64,000 bases of DNA, taken from contig NZ_BDBN01000007.1 of the NCBI RefSeq assembly GCF_001613005.1, forward strand, positions 154,753 to 218,752. The letters are read 5' to 3'. Positions within the stretch are counted from its first letter, which is position 1, and each line of letters opens with the position of its first letter. The DNA comes from Nocardia nova NBRC 15556 (GTDB lineage: Bacteria > Actinomycetota > Actinomycetes > Mycobacteriales > Mycobacteriaceae). Both the position numbers and the translations under genes were made by a program. This document shows, one piece after another, positions 1 through 7,647 of this stretch. The notes below the pieces were generated by a model. That model did not search any database and was not told the DNA's origin. It saw nothing but the letters and a program-made list of their open reading frames with translations.

Positions 1-383
1 CTCAGGCTCGGCTCGCGAAGCTCCTCGCAGATGGAGACCACGTTCATCCCCCGCTCGAGGAGCGCCGTGATCGTGGGCTCGATTCCCTCCAGCCACGACG
101 ACGTGGCGACGACGGCCACATCGGCGCGCGGCAGCTCCGCGGCCGACGAGACGACCGGCACCGCGGGTGCGCGCGCGACCAGCGACACCAGATCGACGCC
201 CGAGAGCGCCGGCCGGATATCCAGCGCCCCCACCAACACGCAATCCTCGCGGGGGACGAGGGATTCGACGATGGCGAGACCGGTAGCGCCGAGACCGACG
301 ACCACCACCTCCAGCCCGACCCGCTCAGCCCGCATCATGCGTTCGGCGAACTGCTCGTACGTGAGGGTTGCCAGAGCGCTCAT
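1..383 (-). CDS. DapB-like NAD(P)-dependent dehydrogenase, N-terminal part (runs off the window)
   Basis: The minus-strand frame starts at ATG 383 behind an AAAGGAG ribosome site and stays open to base 1, so only about 127 N-terminal residues are visible. After a short helix (MSALATLTYEQFAERMMRAE) comes a Rossmann start, VVVVGLGATGLAIVESL, then VVATSSWLEGIEPTI and the stretch MNVVSICEEL. This layout is typical of the dihydrodipicolinate reductase-like N-terminal domain found in 2,4-diaminopentanoate dehydrogenase and related amine or amino-acid dehydrogenases. The substrate cannot be inferred from this half. A copy of the cluster operator lies about 120 bases upstream (501-523), so I place it in the same regulon as the 2-17 kb genes. 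Confidence 0.7.
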   Translation of the reverse strand, partial: MSALATLTYEQFAERMMRAERVGLEVVVVGLGATGLAIVESLVPREDCVLVGALDIRPALSGVDLVSLVARAPAVPVVSSAAELPRADVAVVATSSWLEGIEPTITALLERGMNVVSICEELREPSL

Positions 384-500
384 GGCACTCCTTTCTGAGT
401 TGGGTGTGAGGTCACGCATGCCCGTGCAGCTTCTCGAGCTCCTCGGCGGTCGTCTCGTGGTGGACGCGAGCAGGCCCAGAGCGCGAATCAGACGAATGAT

Positions 501-523
501 TCATTTGACTTTATCAGTTGATC
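501..523 (-). promoter_or_regulatory. Cluster operator copy 1 (upstream of the DapB-like gene)
   Basis: Read on the minus strand, the site has GATCA, two bases, core TGATAAAGTCA, two bases, TGA. It matches the copy at 2188-2210 in most positions and has the same spacing as all other copies. Its position about 120 bases before the ATG at 383 suits a repressor site over a promoter. Binding by the TetR protein at 10947-11561 is an inference. Confidence 0.65.
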
Positions 524-608
524 AGACTTCGCCGAAGTGCAGCATTCGCTTCGAACGCGGCACGTTCCGAGGTGTTGACCCGTGTCATTTGCTTTGGCTA
601 CTCTCGAT

Positions 609-631
609 GATCATATGACTTAGTCGCATGA
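609..631 (+). promoter_or_regulatory. Cluster operator copy 2 (upstream of the small CPxCG gene)
   Basis: GATCA, two bases, core TGACTTAGTCG, two bases, TGA. It shares spacing and outer arms with the other four copies. It lies about 185 bases before the ATG at 815 and may also act on the divergent gene at 1-383. Confidence 0.6.
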
Positions 632-814
632 ATATTCCGGCGTCCACGTCGGCATTCGTCCGGTTTCAAAGCAAGCGCGTCATGCGTGGCGAACCACCTT
701 TTTGCCGCGCCTTCCGTGTGAGCGGTTGTTTCACGATCCTGCGAGCTGCGCTTTTCCGCCCGGCGTGCGTGGACGCAACGGCCATCGAGAACAGGAACAA
801 CGAGGGATATCGAT

Positions 815-1081
815 ATGGAAGACCCCAGCCGGACGGCCGGTGCAGCATCAACGCTGTCGACGCTCGTCGTAGGGCAACAAACGCGGGAAGTGCTCGACCA
901 CTTCGGCTCCTGCCCCGAATGTGGTTATGCCGCAAACGCATTCATGAATGTCACCTACTATGCCGACGGCAGGACCACCGTAACCACACGCGGAACGGGC
1001 GGGCTTCCCTGCGGTTGGACCGGACCCACCGAGGTCACCAAAATGACCGGACCCAGCGCCCGATCCCGAACAGCCGGATGA
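815..1081 (+). CDS. Small CPxCG protein of unknown function
   Basis: An 88-residue frame begins at ATG 815, with CGAGGGA about nine bases upstream as a plausible ribosome site. The middle has CPECGYAANAF and later LPCGW, so a CPxCG knuckle plus a further Cys could bind a metal such as zinc, but a full four-Cys ribbon is not present. There is no signal peptide or membrane segment. The gene stands alone between the divergent dehydrogenase and the convergent esterase, with an operator copy upstream, which is the main reason to believe it is real and part of the cluster. I do not recognise the family. Confidence 0.5.
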   Translation: MEDPSRTAGAASTLSTLVVGQQTREVLDHFGSCPECGYAANAFMNVTYYADGRTTVTTRGTGGLPCGWTGPTEVTKMTGPSARSRTAG

Positions 1082-1151
1082 TTCCGGGCGGGATCGGTGC
1101 GCTCATCGCTGGGCGGGAGCAGGTCTCGCCCGCGACCACGGGCGATGCGTC

Positions 1152-2108
1152 TCAGTGGGCGAAGTGCGTCCGGAGATGATGCGCCGCGTCGGCAACAGCG
1201 CGCCTGGCCTTGCCGATGAAAGCCACCTCGGTGAAGAAGCCGTGTGGGACACCGTCGTACTGGCGGACCTCCACCTCGGCGCCGGCGCGCGACGCCGTCG
1301 CGGCGAAATGCTCGTAATCCGACCTCAGCACGTCCACCTCGGCCGCCACCAGCAAAGTCGGCGGCAGCGCGTGCAGCGTATCGGACAGGATGGGCACAGC
1401 GCGCGGATCCGCTTCGCCGTCCGCGGCGTAGTTCGACCAGAACCACAGCGCGTCGGTTTTGCAGAGGACCGGCGCGTGCTCGAAGACCTCCCAGGACGGG
1501 CCCGTGTGGGCGTTGGATGTCGCGGGGTAGGCCAGGACGAGCGCTCTCGGCATGGCGCGGCGGGCTTCGGCCGCGGCCGTGCAGACCGAGAGCGCAAGGT
1601 TGCCACCGGCGCTGTCACCGGCCAGCGCGATGCGGGACGGGTCCACCCCGAGTGACTCGGCCTCTCGCCGCACCCACTCGTAGGTCCGGAGGCAATCGTC
1701 CGCGGCCGCGGGGAAGACGTGTTCGGGGGCGCGCCGGTACTCGACGGAGACGACGACGCACTCCGCCTCGACGCACAGCGACCTGCACACATCATCCGCG
1801 CCGTTCAACGTCCCCACGACGAACCCGCCGCCGTGGATGTAGATCGAAACCGGCAGTCCGAGCGCGGACGAAGGCCGGTAACAACGGACTCGGAGCGGAT
1901 CGCCCGGCCCGTCGACGGTTCGCTCTTCGACGCTGTGCACGGGACGTATCGGCTGCCGAGCCGCGTCGACCGTATCGAAGATCGACCGCACGCCTTCCAC
2001 CCCGTACCGGGCGTACGGAGGTGGGGGCGCCTGACTGAGCAGCGCTTGTGCGAACGCGCGCGCGTCCTCGTCGAGCAGGTCGAGCATCGCGGTGACGGAC
2101 AGGCCCAT
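1152..2108 (-). CDS. Alpha/beta hydrolase of the hormone-sensitive lipase (HSL) family
   Basis: The protein has the HSL oxyanion signature HGGGF (in IHGGGFVVGTL) about 80 residues in, the nucleophile elbow GDSAGG (GDSAGGNLAL) near residue 150, and the late GVPHGF segment with the catalytic His, so the triad looks complete. Length, about 318 residues, is normal for the family. I chose ATG 2108 because AAGGAAG lies six bases upstream; an in-frame GTG at 2129 would add seven residues. HSL esterases hydrolyse short esters and can open lactones. Next to a Baeyer-Villiger monooxygenase, it could cleave the ester or lactone that enzyme forms; this is inference. It diverges from the main operon across an operator copy at 2188-2210. 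Confidence 0.88.
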   Translation of the reverse strand: MGLSVTAMLDLLDEDARAFAQALLSQAPPPPYARYGVEGVRSIFDTVDAARQPIRPVHSVEERTVDGPGDPLRVRCYRPSSALGLPVSIYIHGGGFVVGTLNGADDVCRSLCVEAECVVVSVEYRRAPEHVFPAAADDCLRTYEWVRREAESLGVDPSRIALAGDSAGGNLALSVCTAAAEARRAMPRALVLAYPATSNAHTGPSWEVFEHAPVLCKTDALWFWSNYAADGEADPRAVPILSDTLHALPPTLLVAAEVDVLRSDYEHFAATASRAGAEVEVRQYDGVPHGFFTEVAFIGKARRAVADAAHHLRTHFAH

Positions 2109-2187
2109 TCGAGCTTCCTTCCAGGCCACCTACCACCTCGCTTCGGTGCGCGAAGCGGGTCGCGGGTATTGACAGGACACCCGATTA

Positions 2188-2210
2188 GATCACATGATTA
2201 AGTCACATGA
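2188..2210. promoter_or_regulatory. Cluster operator copy 3 (between esterase gene and main operon)
   Basis: GATCA, two bases, core TGATTAAGTCA, two bases, TGA. It lies 23 bases before the first codon of the operon at 2233 and about 80 bases before the divergent esterase start, so one bound dimer could control both units. Confidence 0.7.
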
Positions 2211-2232
2211 CCACAGCTGCAGAGAGGCAGAC

Positions 2233-2868
2233 ATGTCCGAATCAACGAGTCACGCGGTGACAGGCAATGTGGCGGTGATAGACCGCCCCACCCCGATGGT
2301 TCTGTCGGTGGCGCGGCGTCTTCGCGACGCGTTTGCCCGTGGTGCGACATTCACCGCGACCGACGACGTCAGGACGGTCCGCCTGTCTTCGACCACCGAC
2401 GCCCAGAAGGCCTTCGTCACCTTCGCCGGCTCGGAGGTCACCGTCGCCGCCGACAGCGGCGCGGAGCCGGTCCTCACCTGGGATGTGCGGTGGCCCGATC
2501 CGGCGCCGGCCGAGGTGGAGGGCGAGGCGCTGGGCAGCTTCGCGAAAGAGGTCCAGGTGTTGCTGTCCGGACCCGACGTCGACTGGCGTTCGGCCGCGGA
2601 GACGTTCTGGGAGCGCGTGAGCGCGGTCCGGGGCATGCCGCCCGGCCTCAACCTCTACTGCTTCGATGCGAACGAATTCGCGTCCTTCGGCGACGCCGCG
2701 ACCGGCTACACGTTCGTCGGTTCGTCGGCCGCCCTGTCACGCATGTTCGGTGGCCGTTCGCTGGTCATAGAAGAACTCGAGGGTGGTGAACTCGCGCTGC
2801 AGGGTTCTATGTCCGATCTCTCGGCGCTGATCGGCGCCAACCTGAAGGTGGTGTGCGGTGAGCTCTGA
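2233..2868 (+). CDS. SCP2-like protein of unknown function, first gene of the amine operon
   Basis: The start at ATG 2233 has AGAGAGG upstream; an earlier in-frame ATG at 2194 lies inside the operator and is unlikely. The 211-residue protein has no signal peptide or membrane helix. Two segments, around VTFAGSEVTVAADSG and the C-terminal LVIEELEGGELALQGSMSDL, read like the lipid-pocket folds of sterol carrier protein 2-type domains (a G.L.l.Gs..dl..L pattern), so it may be two SCP2-like halves. That is a weak, by-eye resemblance. It overlaps the ligase gene by 11 bases (GTG 2858, stop 2866-2868), which suggests coupled synthesis. It could be a substrate carrier or an accessory subunit of the ligase. 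Confidence 0.75.
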   Translation: MSESTSHAVTGNVAVIDRPTPMVLSVARRLRDAFARGATFTATDDVRTVRLSSTTDAQKAFVTFAGSEVTVAADSGAEPVLTWDVRWPDPAPAEVEGEALGSFAKEVQVLLSGPDVDWRSAAETFWERVSAVRGMPPGLNLYCFDANEFASFGDAATGYTFVGSSAALSRMFGGRSLVIEELEGGELALQGSMSDLSALIGANLKVVCGEL

Positions 2869-4225
2869 CCGTTTCGAAGAATTGACCTCGGTGTCGCGCG
2901 TGCGCGTCGAGGCGACCAACCAGGACGGCGTCCTGATCGGCAAGACGCTCTCACCGGCGAAGTACCGCTCGTGCCGGGAGAAGGGCATCGCGCTGCCCGA
3001 CTTGGCCCTGGGTCTGGACCTGAACAACAACTCCGCGCTCGGTTTCGGCTTCCCGGAGTGGCGGCGCAACGGCACGATGACCGACATCGAGCTCCGGCCC
3101 GACGAGAGCACGCTGGTCGAATGGAAGCCGGGCGTGGCTTCGGTGATCGGCGACCTCTGGACCCTGCAGGGTGAACCCATCGGGGCAGATCCCCGCCAGG
3201 CGCTCAAGCGCATCACGGCCGCGTACGCGGAGCGCGGTCTGAGCATCCTGGCCTGCGTCGAGATCGAAGCGACCGTCTTCCAGGAGTCCATCGATCAGGC
3301 GCGCGCCCAGCAGTACCAGAACCTCACGCCGCTCGGCGGCAACGCCGGAGCCGCGCTCGTGCACGCGAAGTCTCCCGATTACGTGGAGTACGTGGAGGCC
3401 GTCGTCGCCCGGTTCGACGAGATCGGAATTCCCTGGGAGGCATATTCCGACGAGGCCGCCAGCGGTCAGATCGAATTCAACATCGCCCCCGCCGATCCGG
3501 TGACCGCCGCGGACCGGTGGGCGCGCGCCCGCCAGGTCATGCGCGAGGTCGCCTACTCGCTGGGCCGGTCGATCACCTTCATGTCGAAGTGGTCCGCGGC
3601 GTACGGCCAAGGCGCCCACCTCAACGTCTCGGTCAGCGACGAGAACGGCAACATCTTCTTCGACGCGAACAAGCCCGGCGAGCCCAGCGAGCGCATGCGG
3701 CACTTCATCGGTGGCGTGATGGCGACGCTCGAGGCGTCGACCAGCTTCGCCCTGCCGACCATCACCTCCTACCGGCGGCTGATGGAGCTCGAAGGGCCGC
3801 CGACCACTCAGACGTGGGGCGTCGCGAACAAGTCCTGTGCCGTTCGCGCCGTGCCGGCCGACAACTCCGCCACCCGCCTGGAGTACCGCCTGCCGTCCGC
3901 CGACTCCAACATGTACTGCACGCTGGCCGCGTTCCTGGCCGGCGGCTTGCTGGGACTCGACGAGAAGTCGACGCCGCCCGCGCCGTTCGAGCAGATGGCC
4001 TGGGCGCTGGTGCCCGGTAGCGTGCCCGCGGTTCCGAAGAACCTCTACGACGCGGTCGCCGCGCTCGATGCCGACGATCAGCTGCGCCGGTATCTCGGTG
4101 ACGAATTCGTCGACTACTGGGTCGGTCATCGCCGCTGGGAATGGCTGTCGTTCCACACCGAAGCCGAGCGTGACGACGCCCAGCTGTCGGTCTGGGAGTT
4201 CCTGCGCTACTTCGAACTCGCATGA
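2858..4225 (+). CDS. Glutamine synthetase-like ligase (probable gamma-glutamyl-amine synthetase)
   Basis: The 455-residue protein belongs to the glutamine synthetase superfamily. It has an N-terminal beta-grasp region, EIEATVF with catalytic-core glutamates, the segment GQIEFNIAPADP, the nucleotide/metal-binding GQGAHLNVS, and C-terminal RLEYRLPSADSN. It starts at GTG 2858 inside the previous gene. It is more like the PuuA/IpuC/GlnA-like group than housekeeping GlnA, mainly because of context: an aldehyde dehydrogenase, an alcohol dehydrogenase and a PuuD-like hydrolase follow directly. PuuA ligates glutamate to putrescine, and IpuC ligates it to isopropylamine; the amine here is unknown. The stop overlaps the next start (ATGA at 4222-4225). 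Confidence 0.85.
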   Translation: MSSDRFEELTSVSRVRVEATNQDGVLIGKTLSPAKYRSCREKGIALPDLALGLDLNNNSALGFGFPEWRRNGTMTDIELRPDESTLVEWKPGVASVIGDLWTLQGEPIGADPRQALKRITAAYAERGLSILACVEIEATVFQESIDQARAQQYQNLTPLGGNAGAALVHAKSPDYVEYVEAVVARFDEIGIPWEAYSDEAASGQIEFNIAPADPVTAADRWARARQVMREVAYSLGRSITFMSKWSAAYGQGAHLNVSVSDENGNIFFDANKPGEPSERMRHFIGGVMATLEASTSFALPTITSYRRLMELEGPPTTQTWGVANKSCAVRAVPADNSATRLEYRLPSADSNMYCTLAAFLAGGLLGLDEKSTPPAPFEQMAWALVPGSVPAVPKNLYDAVAALDADDQLRRYLGDEFVDYWVGHRRWEWLSFHTEAERDDAQLSVWEFLRYFELA

Positions 4226-5706
4226 CCGGCGACGAACACCTGCGTGCCCTGGCCGCCGCCGTCCCCACTTCCTTCGGGATGTGGGAGGGCGGGGCGTGGA
4301 CCGATGCGGCCGATGCCGAGACCCTCCCGCTGCGCGATCCGTGGACGGGCGAACAGTTCACCGCCGTGCCGTCGGCCGCCCCCGCAGATGTGGATCGCAT
4401 CGTCAAGAACGCCCGTGCCGCGTTCGACAGCGGTGTGTGGTCGCGGATGGCGCCGACGGAACGTGGCCGCATCCTGATCGCCTGGGCCGACCTGATCGAA
4501 CGTGATGCCGATCGACTCGCCGTGCTGATCTCCCGGGAGATGGGCAAGCCGGTCCACCAGGCCCGCGACTTCGAGGTCGCCTCCGCCGTGCGGAACCTCC
4601 GCTGGTACGGCGAGCTGGCGGACAAGCTGATGGACGACTCACCGCGGGGCCTCCAGGACGCCGTGGCGCTGGTGACGCGCGAGCCGCTGGGCGTCGTGGC
4701 AGCCATCACGCCGTGGAACTTCCCGATCAGCCTCGCCATGCTCAAGCTGGCGCCGGCGCTGACGGCCGGAAACAGCGTCGTCCTCAAGCCGGCGTTGCAG
4801 ACCTCGGCCTCGTCACTGCGGCTGGCCGAGTTGAGCAGTCTCGCCGGGCTTCCCGACGGGGTGCTTCAGGTCGTTACCGGACGCGGCGCGACGGTCGGCA
4901 CGGCACTGAGCCGGCACCACTCCGTGGCGTGTGTGACGTTCACCGGCTCGACCGAGGTCGGCCTGCGGCTGCTCGGCGACTCCGCGGTATCCAACGGCAA
5001 GCCGGTGTCTCTCGAGCTCGGCGGAAAGTCGCCGAACATCATCTTCGCCGACGCACCCGATCTCGAGCAGGCCGTTCGCACCGCGACATGGGCGTTCACC
5101 TTCAATACCGGGCAGATGTGCACCGCCGGGTCGCGGCTGTTCGTGGAGCAGTCGGTGTACGACGAGGTGGTCGCGGGCGTGTGTGATCACGTTTCGACGC
5201 TCACGATCGGCGATCCGCTCGACCCGGGTACCGTGCTCGGCCCACTGAGCAGCCGCAACCAATGCGACACCGTGCTCGAATTCGTCAAATCCGGTGTGCG
5301 CGAAGGAGCCACGCTGTTGACGGGCAGTGAGCAGGCCCTCGACGAGGAGCGCTCCCTGGTCACGCCGACGGTGTTCGTCGACACCAACCCGTCGATGCAG
5401 ATCACCCGCGCGGAGATCTTCGGGCCGGTCGTGTGCATCCAGCCCTTCCGGGACGAGGACGAAGCGCTTCGGCTCGCCAATGACACCGATTTCGGGCTGG
5501 GCGCGTCGGTGTGGACCCGTGACGTCTCGCGAATCCACCGGATGGCCCGCGGACTCGACGCCGGGAACGTCTGGGTGAACTCGTACGAAGAAGGCGTGCC
5601 GTCGACTCCGTTCGCAGGCCGAAATTTGTCCGGCAACGGTGCCGACAAGGGCACCTACGGGCTGGAGAAGTACACCCAGCTGAAGACGACCTGGATCGCC
5701 CTGTAG
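4222..5706 (+). CDS. NAD(P)-dependent aldehyde dehydrogenase (PuuC-like context)
   Basis: This is a complete 494-residue ALDH. It has TPWNFPIS (substrate/cofactor region), FTGSTEVG (NAD binding), LELGGKSP with the general-base Glu, and GQMCTAG with the catalytic Cys, followed by EIFGPV near the C-terminus. It starts with a 4-base ATGA overlap with the ligase gene, so the two are translated together. In gamma-glutamyl-amine pathways the matching enzyme oxidises a gamma-glutamyl aldehyde to the acid. It could equally oxidise the aldehyde made from the product of the alcohol dehydrogenase encoded next. Substrate is inferred, family assignment is firm. Confidence 0.92.
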   Translation: MTGDEHLRALAAAVPTSFGMWEGGAWTDAADAETLPLRDPWTGEQFTAVPSAAPADVDRIVKNARAAFDSGVWSRMAPTERGRILIAWADLIERDADRLAVLISREMGKPVHQARDFEVASAVRNLRWYGELADKLMDDSPRGLQDAVALVTREPLGVVAAITPWNFPISLAMLKLAPALTAGNSVVLKPALQTSASSLRLAELSSLAGLPDGVLQVVTGRGATVGTALSRHHSVACVTFTGSTEVGLRLLGDSAVSNGKPVSLELGGKSPNIIFADAPDLEQAVRTATWAFTFNTGQMCTAGSRLFVEQSVYDEVVAGVCDHVSTLTIGDPLDPGTVLGPLSSRNQCDTVLEFVKSGVREGATLLTGSEQALDEERSLVTPTVFVDTNPSMQITRAEIFGPVVCIQPFRDEDEALRLANDTDFGLGASVWTRDVSRIHRMARGLDAGNVWVNSYEEGVPSTPFAGRNLSGNGADKGTYGLEKYTQLKTTWIAL

Positions 5707-5788
5707 GGCGCTCCCCCGTCGGCCGTCGGCGGTGCGGGTCGAAGCCACGAGCCTCGGCCCGCGCCCGCGGCCAGATCCGAGAGACCTG

Positions 5789-6895
5789 ATGCCAACGAAT
5801 ATCACTGCCGCGGTGCTCAACTCGGCGCCGGGCGTGCTGGAACTGGAAACGCTCGTGCTGGACGAACCCGGCCCGGACGAGGTGCTCATCGACGTGCATT
5901 ACGCGGGACTGTGCCGTTCGGACCTGCACGAGATCGAAGGCGTCTGGCCGGCGACCTGCCCGACCCTGCTCGGGCACGAGGCGTCCGGAGTGGTTCGGCG
6001 CGTGGGTGATCGGGTCAGCAACCTGCGCCCCGGCGACCATGTCGTGACGTGCCTGAGTATTTATTGCGGGGAATGCAGGTTCTGCCTGTCCGGCCGGATG
6101 ACCCTGTGCCCCCGCCGCGGCTCCTTGGGGAGCCGGTCACGGCCGGTTCTGGTCAACGCCCGTGGCCGGTCGGTCCACCCGACCGCGCGGCTCGGCGCGT
6201 TCGCCGAAGCGATGGTGGTACACGAACATTCGGCAGTGCGCATCCCGGACACCATGCCCCTCGCCGCCGCCTCCGTGCTCGGCTGCGCGGTGGTGACCGG
6301 GTTGAGTTCGGTGTTCCGCAGCGCCCGGGTGGAGCCCGGGTCGACGGTCGCGGTCCTCGGCTGCGGAGGAGTGGGTATCGCGGCGATCCAAGGCGCTCGT
6401 CTCGCCGGTGCTCGCGAGATCATCGCCGTCGACGCCGTCGAGGCGCGGTTGACCGATGCCCTGAAGTTCGGCGCGACCGCGACCGTGCAGGCGGGGCAAG
6501 TCGACACGGTGGCGGCGGTGCGTGAACTGACCGACGGCGGTGTCGACTACTCGTTCGAGGCGGTCGGTTTCGCCGCCACGGTGGAGCAGGCCTTCGCCAT
6601 GTTGGGACCGGGTGGCACCGCCACGGTCGTCGGCCTGGTGCCCGACAACCAGCCGGTATCGATTCGCGCCTCGGAGCTGTTCATGCTCGAGAAGCGGCTC
6701 CAGGGAGCGTTGATGGGCTCCAACCGATTCCCCGCCGACATTCCCGGCTATGTCCGGTACTACGAGCAAGGCCGGCTGAACCTCGACGACATGATCTCGG
6801 CGATCGTGAGCCTTGAGCAGATCAACGAGGGATTCGAACTCATGAAGAACGCCGGGGGCACCCGGGTGGTCGTACGCATCGGAGACAACTCGTGA
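5789..6895 (+). CDS. Zinc-dependent alcohol dehydrogenase (MDR family)
   Basis: The 368-residue protein shows the catalytic-zinc Cys in CRSDLHE, the GHE motif (LLGHEASG), the structural-zinc loop CGECRFC...C, and a nucleotide-binding GCGGVG. All four structural-zinc cysteines are present, so it should be an active medium-chain dehydrogenase. I chose ATG 5789 because the conserved domain starts there; the frame is open about 19 codons further upstream but without family similarity. The gap of 82 bases after the aldehyde dehydrogenase is the only real gap in the operon. Its stop overlaps the next start (GTGA, 6892-6895). It would supply the aldehyde dehydrogenase with substrate. Confidence 0.9.
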   Translation: MPTNITAAVLNSAPGVLELETLVLDEPGPDEVLIDVHYAGLCRSDLHEIEGVWPATCPTLLGHEASGVVRRVGDRVSNLRPGDHVVTCLSIYCGECRFCLSGRMTLCPRRGSLGSRSRPVLVNARGRSVHPTARLGAFAEAMVVHEHSAVRIPDTMPLAAASVLGCAVVTGLSSVFRSARVEPGSTVAVLGCGGVGIAAIQGARLAGAREIIAVDAVEARLTDALKFGATATVQAGQVDTVAAVRELTDGGVDYSFEAVGFAATVEQAFAMLGPGGTATVVGLVPDNQPVSIRASELFMLEKRLQGALMGSNRFPADIPGYVRYYEQGRLNLDDMISAIVSLEQINEGFELMKNAGGTRVVVRIGDNS

Positions 6896-7647
6896 AACCC
6901 CTCATCGCCATCACCGGCCGGCGGATCTCCGCCACAACCCTCGTGGGCGTCGACAGTCGTTGGGCAGCATGCCGGGCCGACATGTTCTGGACCGAGTTCG
7001 GCATGAAGATCGCCGAGGCCGGGGGCATTCCCGTCCTCCTCCCCTACGAGTCCGCGGGCCCCGAGGTCATGTCGCGCGTCGACGCACTGGTCCTGACCGG
7101 TGGCCAGGACGTCGACCCCGAACTCTGGGGTGGGCCGCCGCCCACACCCAACTCGACCGGCGGAGAAGTACTGACCATCGACCGACGCCGCGACGACTAC
7201 GAGATCACCCTGGTGCGTCACGCCATCGCACGAGGCAAACCGGTACTGGGGATTTGTCGCGGCCAGCAGGTTCTCAACGTCGCCCTCGGCGGCACGCTGA
7301 TTCCGGATCTGCCCGACCAGGGGATCGAGCACTATTCCCTCGCCGCCGTTCCCGACCGGCGCCCCGACCGCGAACACCCGGTCGACTTCGACGAAGGAAC
7401 CCTCGCCGCGAAGCTCTACGGACCGCGCAGTGCGGTCAACTCGTGGCATCACCAATCGGTCGATCGCCCCGGCGAGGGCTTGGTGGTCTCCGGGCGGGCC
7501 CCCGACGGCGTGGTCGAGGCCATCGAGCTGCCCGGCCGGCCGGTTCTCGGCCTGCAGTGGCATCCCGAAGCCATCGTCGAACTCGACCCCTGCTTCCCCT
7601 GGCTTGTCGAGCAGGCATTGCCTCAACGTTTAGGAGATGGAAAGTGA
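6892..7647 (+). CDS. Class I glutamine amidotransferase-like gamma-glutamyl hydrolase (PuuD-like, peptidase C26)
   Basis: The 251-residue protein has the nucleophile elbow GICRGQQ with the catalytic Cys, VLTGGQDVDP early on, and QWHPEA with the His-Glu pair near the C-terminus. That complete triad and stand-alone form fit the peptidase C26 group, whose member PuuD releases glutamate from gamma-glutamyl-GABA. Alternatively it could pass ammonia to a partner, but no synthetase partner other than the glutamine-synthetase-like ligase is visible. GTG 6892 overlaps the dehydrogenase stop and its own TGA overlaps the GTG of the monooxygenase (7644-7647). Together with the ligase it forms the on/off pair for a gamma-glutamyl group. 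Confidence 0.9.
   Translation: MKPLIAITGRRISATTLVGVDSRWAACRADMFWTEFGMKIAEAGGIPVLLPYESAGPEVMSRVDALVLTGGQDVDPELWGGPPPTPNSTGGEVLTIDRRRDDYEITLVRHAIARGKPVLGICRGQQVLNVALGGTLIPDLPDQGIEHYSLAAVPDRRPDREHPVDFDEGTLAAKLYGPRSAVNSWHHQSVDRPGEGLVVSGRAPDGVVEAIELPGRPVLGLQWHPEAIVELDPCFPWLVEQALPQRLGDGK

Larger units (their letters stand above)
384..814. other. Intergenic control region with two operator copies
   Basis: About 430 bases without a supportable gene separate the leftward dehydrogenase from the rightward small protein. The stretch is richer in A+T than its surroundings near 490-640 and holds two copies of the cluster operator, one facing each gene. Overlapping open frames here lack ribosome sites and look like chance frames. 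Confidence 0.6.
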
